9,724 nucleotides of DNA from Deltaproteobacteria bacterium (GTDB lineage Bacteria; Desulfobacterota; Desulfobaccia; Desulfobaccales; 0-14-0-80-60-11): NCBI GenBank assembly GCA_016874945.1, contig VGSO01000088.1, positions 1-9,724 on the forward strand, in the 5' to 3' direction. The notes beneath the pieces are model-generated. The model worked only from the letters and a program-made list of their open reading frames with translations, made no database searches and had not been told where the DNA came from. Of the stretch, positions 6,653 through 9,724 are shown piece after piece; the stretch's first letter is position 1; every line of letters begins with the position of its first letter. A program made the translations under genes and the position numbers.

Positions 6653-6697
6653 TGGTAGCGGGGGTAGGATTTGAACCTACGATCTTCGGGTTATGAG
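6653..6697 (-). tRNA. 3' fragment of tRNA-Met (CAU anticodon): attachment-site remnant
   Basis: Read on the minus strand, this begins at an anticodon loop CTCATAA (6691-6697), continues with CCC, a variable region, the T-arm GTAGG-TTCAAAT-CCTAC (6664-6680), the acceptor strand CCCCGCT, A73 and an encoded CCA (6653-6655). The 5' half is absent: bases above 6697 form no D-arm or anticodon-stem partner. The CCC after the loop recalls the GGG/CCC stem of initiator tRNA, but without the 5' half initiator and elongator cannot be separated. A 45-bp tRNA 3' end beside a tyrosine integrase is the classic attachment core restored by integrating elements. Confidence 0.8.
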
Positions 6698-6780
6698 TTA
6701 TATGAAAGAATAGTGATATCAATAACTTCAACCACTTAGGTTTGCCAAAGGTGCACAATTTTACAGCTTCAGGAATAGCC

Positions 6781-6800
6781 TCTGCACCCTATCTGCACCC
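6781..6800. repeat. Direct repeat tctgcaccc, 11-bp period
   Basis: The nonamer occurs at 6781-6789 and 6792-6800, one helical turn apart, overlapping the integrase stop codon. An inverted ggtgca lies nearby at 6750-6755. Short phased repeats close to an attachment core can be arm-type integrase or excisionase sites; this is only a possibility here. Confidence 0.3.
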
Positions 6801-7928
6801 AGCTTTTTGGCCGTAAGTGGTCGAAAGATCGTCATCTAACCGGTCCACCGCCTGCCGGTTGGCTCCCGGTACCAGGTGGCCGTAGGTGTCCACCGTGATC
6901 TGAATGGAATGGTGACCCAACTGGTCTTTCACATATGCCAGGCTCTCTCCGTTCTGGATCAACAGGCTGGCGAAGGTGTGCCGCAGATCGTGAAGGCGTA
7001 TGCGCCTCATTCCAGCTTTTTCAAGAGCCTTATTGAATACTCTTTTGCGGAGATTGACATCATGGATCACGTTGCCTTCTTCATTCACAAAAACCAGTTC
7101 CGGCACGTCCTTCCATCCCTTCGCCAGGGCCTCCGCCTTTCGCTCCGTTCTCAGTTCCTTCAGGGTCTCAGACAATTGGCGGTTCATATCCACGCGCCGG
7201 CTCTTGCCGTTCTTGGGGGTGGTGAACCGTCCCTTGGTATAACTCCGCTTGATTTCGATGAAGCCCTCTCGAAAATCAATGTCTTCCCACTTCAGACCAC
7301 GAAGTTCCCCCAGGCGCATCCCGGTTCTCAAGGCGCACAGGAAGAAAGGATAATATCTTGGGTAATTGTTGGCCACCGCCTCCAGAAAGTCCCTGCCCTC
7401 GTCCCTGGTCAAGGGGTTCACGTCCGCTTTCCGGTCCTTGTCCTTGACCAACTTACCCAACCGTAACCCGGGATGCGCCTGAATCAACTCATCCTCAAAG
7501 GCATGACTAAGGATGCTGGAGATAATTGCCTTGACGTTTTTCACAGTCTTTGCGGCCAACCCCTCTTTTATCTTGGCAGAGATCAACTCCTTCAGGTCCG
7601 CCCGTTTAATCTGGTCGAGTGGCGTTTCCATCAATGCGACCAGATGGTTCCTCAACATTCCATCATAGCTGACATAGGTGGAATATTTCAGATGAGTTTG
7701 GGCGTAGCCTTCAAGCCACTTTTTGGCATATTCCCCAAAAGTGGGGACCCTCTTTTCCGAGGTGATTTGCAGCTCCCCTTCCTTCAGCTTCTCCCTGATC
7801 TTGCTGGCCAGGGCTTCGGCAGCCGCACGATCCCCTACCTGGATCGATTTCCTCTTGCCATTATGGGCGATGAAAACCTACCAGGGCTTGCCCTTGCCCT
7901 TCATCTTTTGCCTGACTGTGACTCCCAT
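6789..7928 (-). pseudogene. Phage-type tyrosine integrase, interrupted by an amber codon at position 17
   Basis: The full reading frame starts at ATG 7926-7928 with AGGGAG six bases upstream and would give 379 residues. Codon 17 (7878-7880) is TAG within KGKGKPW*VFIAHNGKRKS, where a second Trp codon (TGG) would fit. After it come the basic N-terminal arm-binding part, a SAM-like core-binding domain (TFGEYAKKWLEGYAQ onward) and the catalytic domain with R205 (TGMRLGEL), H313 and R316 (HDLRH), H339 (LGHH) and Y349 (VDTYGH). All catalytic residues are present. No ATG, GTG or TTG follows the stop until ATG at 7658, which would give a 289-residue protein lacking the arm-binding region. The gene is therefore probably inactive, unless read through or a sequence error. 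It sits beside the tRNA core it would have used. Confidence 0.85.
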
Positions 7929-8023
7929 TAAGTTCTCCCTGAAGATACCAGGATCCAAGGTGAAAAGTTAATCTTCGTCTGCCAACTTCTTCGCCGCTGA
8001 GATTATGGCGGGTCAATGCGGAA

Positions 8024-8701
8024 TCATATTTGCTCTAAATTGAGTAGAACCGGGGTTACTTCCTTCAGATAGCCGGCTTTTTTCGCCAGCAATATCAAAC
8101 TTATGGTACCTCGAACCGGAATATTTAATGACAGGGCACAATTCCTGGCGGCGCGGTCATCCAGGACTGCTTCGAACCCGTGATTCTGATAGGCCCAGGC
8201 CAGGACCTCGCTCTCTCCAAGGCCAAGATTCCAGGTGATGATTACCGGAGGTACCACCTCCACCTCTCGCATCAAAGCTTGTCCAGTGGTCTGCAACCAG
8301 TCCCTGGCCGGATCATTTCCGGGCCCCTGGGCAATTTCCTTTGCCACCCCGGCTGGCACCACGATTTCTTCAGCCAAATGCTGGAGTAACAAGAGGTGAT
8401 TAATCCTGGCCAGAACAATTAGCGGAGAGGCGTTAACCACCCACTTTTTAGGCATGGCTGCTTCCCTGGCAAGTTCCTCTGGGGTCACCTGGAAGGGTGA
8501 TACCTTGAAACGGTTTAGGGCTTCCAGGAACTCCTGTCGGCTCACCCCTGCCAGTTCTGCTGCCTTGGATTGGGATATGGTGCCCAGTTCATACCACTTC
8601 ACCGCGGCGGCCAGACGCAACTCACCGACAAATTCGGACGGACTCTTCCTCAGCAGGGAAAAGACATCCTCCGGCAGGTCTATGGTAAGCTGTATGGTCA
8701 T
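8024..8701 (-). CDS. Fused UPF0175 antitoxin-like and DUF3368 PIN-type toxin protein
   Basis: This 225-residue ORF starts at an ATG with AAGGAG seven bases upstream. Residues 1-80 match the UPF0175 family: a beta-strand start (TIQLTIDLPEDV), then a helix-turn-helix-like part (KWYELGTISQSKAAELAGVS, FLEALNRF). Residues 83-225 match DUF3368, a PIN-like nuclease family: WVVNASPLIVLARI, VPAGVAKEI, LGLGESEVLAWA, AVLDDRAARNCA, and a GTISLILLAKKAGYL ending. N90 stands where many PIN proteins have Asp, as I recall is common in DUF3368; other acidic positions (E122, E163/E165, D181/D182) are kept. The two families normally form separate neighbouring genes. Here they are in one frame, and M83 (ATG 8453-8455) has AGGGA seven bases before it, so a free toxin may also be made. 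A type II toxin-antitoxin role on the island is inferred. Confidence 0.82.
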   Translation of the reverse strand: MTIQLTIDLPEDVFSLLRKSPSEFVGELRLAAAVKWYELGTISQSKAAELAGVSRQEFLEALNRFKVSPFQVTPEELAREAAMPKKWVVNASPLIVLARINHLLLLQHLAEEIVVPAGVAKEIAQGPGNDPARDWLQTTGQALMREVEVVPPVIITWNLGLGESEVLAWAYQNHGFEAVLDDRAARNCALSLNIPVRGTISLILLAKKAGYLKEVTPVLLNLEQI

Positions 8702-8723
8702 GATAATACTCCTTTTCCCATCC

Positions 8724-8882
8724 CTACCCAGATTCTACGCTATTTGAGCTAATCTGGAAACATGGAAAGGCCTGGTGCCGAATTTGGTTGATCAGGTTGC
8801 CAGTGGGGCCATAATAGGAGGTTTCCGGAGCGCCCCGCTGGATGTCGGAGATTTTCCAGAGATAGGTTTCGAAGGGGTTCAT
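8724..8882 (-). pseudogene. N-terminal remnant of a type ISP-like restriction-modification enzyme
   Basis: ATG at 8880-8882 opens a 52-codon frame ending TAG at 8724. Its first 26 residues (MNPFETYLWKISDIQRGAPE then TSYYGP) match my memory of the N-terminus of large type ISP/IIG restriction-methylase proteins, normally well over a thousand residues. After TSYYGP the similarity is lost and the frame runs into unrelated sequence (LINQIRHQAF). Only the extreme start of the gene survives. It lies just upstream of the toxin-antitoxin gene, on the same strand. Confidence 0.5.
8783..8796. repeat. 14-bp direct repeat, copy 1 (copy 2 at 9077-9090)
   Basis: tttggttgatcagg is present here and at 9077-9090 in the same orientation. 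On the minus strand both encode LINQ, one at the point where the restriction-enzyme remnant loses similarity and the other inside the frameshifted small gene. The match may mark an old rearrangement or be coincidental. Confidence 0.45.
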
Positions 8883-8921
8883 TGACCAGTGTCCTCAGAC
8901 TCATGCCTTAACACTTTTCCA

Positions 8922-8933
8922 CATAATATTATG
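8922..8933. promoter_or_regulatory. 12-bp perfect palindrome CATAATATTATG
   Basis: The palindrome lies 40 bp upstream of the restriction-enzyme remnant start and is AT-rich in a GC-rich setting. It is flanked by an imperfect inverted pair, ccagtgtcc (8887-8895) and ggacacagg (8938-8946). It could be a regulator-binding site in a promoter; no clear -35/-10 pair was assigned. Confidence 0.3.
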
Positions 8934-8965
8934 CCACGGACACAGGGAGATTGTCTAATCTCATT

Positions 8966-9243
8966 TCACGTCCACTCAAGAGAGTGGATGGCGTAGGTTT
9001 CTTTCGCGGAGGGGGCAAACAGGACGTGGGGAGCTGAAGGCAAAGGCAGATAAAGGTTTCCATGCCTGTAAGGCAGTTTGGTTGATCAGGACCAGCCGGC
9101 AGTTGCCGCCTTGGTGAAGGAAGCACTCCCCGCAGTAGAGGGGTTGCCCCACCTCGAAGGCCCGGCCCGTGAAGCTATCTTTCGGCCAGGAGAGGCGCCG
9201 CCGACTGCGGAGACCGAAACCGATAAACCGGGATGTTTTTCAT
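8966..9243 (-). pseudogene. Small unrecognised gene, apparently frameshifted twice
   Basis: ATG at 9241-9243 directly follows the TGA of the upstream gene (TGAATG), with GGAGG five bases before it, so translation should be coupled. The frame reads MKNIPVYRFRSPQSAAPLLA and stops at TAG 9175 after 22 residues. Dropping one A from the AAA at 9180-9182 restores a long protein-like frame: AEDSFTGRAFEVGQPLYCGE, then CFLHQGGNCRLVLINQTA, with Cys in CGECF and GGNCR. Near 9066 a second shift joins it to GNLYLPLPSAPHVLFAPSAK followed by ETYAIHSLEWT and TGA at 8966. The reconstructed protein would be about 92 residues. The second shift is less certain than the first. I do not recognise the family. Confidence 0.45.
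8971..8988. other. Small hairpin at the end of the frameshifted gene
   Basis: TCCACTC and GAGTGGA pair over 7 bp with an AAGA loop, close to the stop codons of the preceding gene. No U-tract follows on the minus strand, so a terminator role is weak. Confidence 0.3.
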
Positions 9244-9441
9244 TCACGCCTCCGGCCGCATCATGCCCCCGCACACCGGGCCGGTGGTGGTCTCGCCCAG
9301 CCACTTTCCGGGAAAGTAGATATGGAAATTCTCGCACCGGTACATGACGGTGCAGACCAACAGTTTCGCGCGGGCCTTGGCGATGACATCCGGGTTTTCC
9401 CTGGCAAATTTTTCAATGAGCTCGATATCATGCTGGTACAT
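9244..9441 (-). CDS. Small hypothetical protein, 65 residues
   Basis: The start chosen is ATG 9439-9441, because GAAGG lies six bases before it; an ATG two codons upstream (9447) has that same motif directly against it and is less likely. The protein begins MYQHDIELIEKFARENPDVI, probably a helical N-terminus, followed by AKARAKLLVCTVMYRCENFH, IYFPGKWLGETTTGPVCGG and a short end. It contains three Cys (two spaced C-x5-C, one in VCGG). No signal peptide or membrane segment is seen. Its TGA abuts the ATG of the next gene and it follows the partial gene at 9514 by 72 bp, so the three form a likely operon. I do not recognise the family. Confidence 0.6.
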   Translation of the reverse strand: MYQHDIELIEKFARENPDVIAKARAKLLVCTVMYRCENFHIYFPGKWLGETTTGPVCGGMMRPEA

Positions 9442-9513
9442 GGTCATCCTTCCCTATAGGGGCTTTGGCCAGGGCCACTCTGAGGATTCCGGTCCCAGGT
9501 GGCCCTGCCCAGA

Positions 9514-9724
9514 TCATGCCGCCGCCAGGGCCCCCTGCCAATCGTTGCCGGCGTTGTGCCGCCAGGTGTCCTCATAGCCGGGGCCTTCGCCGTTAACATT
9601 GGAAACGGTGAAACCGCGCAGCCTGCTCTGGCTCTGGATGTAGGTAGCCATGAAACCGTAGGCTTTGAAGAACATGAACTTGCGCTCCTGGTACCTGGGA
9701 TGGCCGGAGAGTTCCAGCAACTGG
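9514..9724 (-). CDS. C-terminal part of an unrecognised protein (5' end outside window)
   Basis: The frame is open from the window edge to TGA at 9514, about 70 residues. It reads LELSGHPRYQERKFMFFKAY, then GFMATYIQSQSRLRGFTVSN, and ends VNGEGPGYEDTWRHNAGNDW plus a short Ala-rich tail. A TTG near the edge could serve as a start, but no ribosome site can be checked there and the frame probably continues beyond the window. It is first in the small operon with the genes at 9244-9441 and 8966-9243. No family was recognised. Confidence 0.55.
   Translation of the reverse strand, partial: QLLELSGHPRYQERKFMFFKAYGFMATYIQSQSRLRGFTVSNVNGEGPGYEDTWRHNAGNDWQGALAAA

Larger units (their letters stand above)
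6653..9724. mobile_element. Left part of a tRNA-anchored integrated element (right end outside window)
   Basis: The tRNA fragment joins non-tRNA sequence at its anticodon loop, which places the element on the higher-coordinate side and the original chromosome on the side of thrC. The integrase lies 91 bp from the core and points towards it. Cargo visible here is a fused toxin-antitoxin ORF, a restriction-enzyme remnant and part of a small unknown operon. The intact tRNA should lie beyond 9724 if the far end survives. The right boundary is unknown and the interval given is only the visible part. Confidence 0.6.

Noticed and set aside
6447..6758. 103-codon minus-strand frame
   Set aside because: It reads through the tRNA fragment (giving the KIVGSNPTPAT-type artefact), the terminator and part of the repeat, so it is not a gene.
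9086..9337. 83-codon minus-strand frame overlapping the small operon
   Set aside because: It overlaps the two operon genes in another frame; the coupled stop-start junction and ribosome sites favour the chosen frames.

Overview
The window reads as a GC-rich bacterial chromosome, most likely from a deltaproteobacterium of the Desulfobacca/Syntrophobacter kind. That placement is inferred from gene style (a long zinc-ribbon threonine synthase, Trp/Pro-rich exported proteins, abundant small hairpin repeats) and not from a marker gene. Every convincing gene lies on the minus strand.

Left part (1-3143): two tandem paralogues encode exported proteins with a Trp/Tyr-rich N-terminal domain (DUF6600-like) and long Pro-rich tails. 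The downstream copy runs off the window edge. A strong hairpin and a pair of overlapping dyads lie between them, so each copy may have its own transcription signals.

Middle part (3144-6065): a repeat-bearing spacer is followed by a PaaI-like thioesterase whose start region is shifted by a 7-base homopolymer, an AT-rich DnaQ-like exonuclease that looks foreign, and threonine synthase (thrC).

Junction (6066-6697): this stretch has no intact gene. It holds a short ORF resembling the N-terminus of a type I restriction subunit, a hairpin repeat inside a 13-bp inverted repeat, a terminator, and a 45-bp 3' fragment of a CAU-anticodon tRNA. The tRNA fragment sits next to a tyrosine integrase and is best read as one attachment end of an integrated element that extends to the right.

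Element (about 6698 to the window end): the integrase is broken by an amber codon at position 17. It is followed by a single ORF that fuses a UPF0175 antitoxin-like domain to a DUF3368 PIN-type toxin domain, a 52-codon remnant of a type ISP-like restriction enzyme, and the end of a small operon of unrecognised genes, one of which appears frameshifted. Together these suggest a decaying genomic island with defence-type cargo.

I see no clear new multi-gene system. The most interesting items are the fused toxin-antitoxin ORF with a plausible internal toxin start, the tandem exported proteins (one with three CxxC motifs), and the tRNA-anchored island with a nonsense-mutated integrase.
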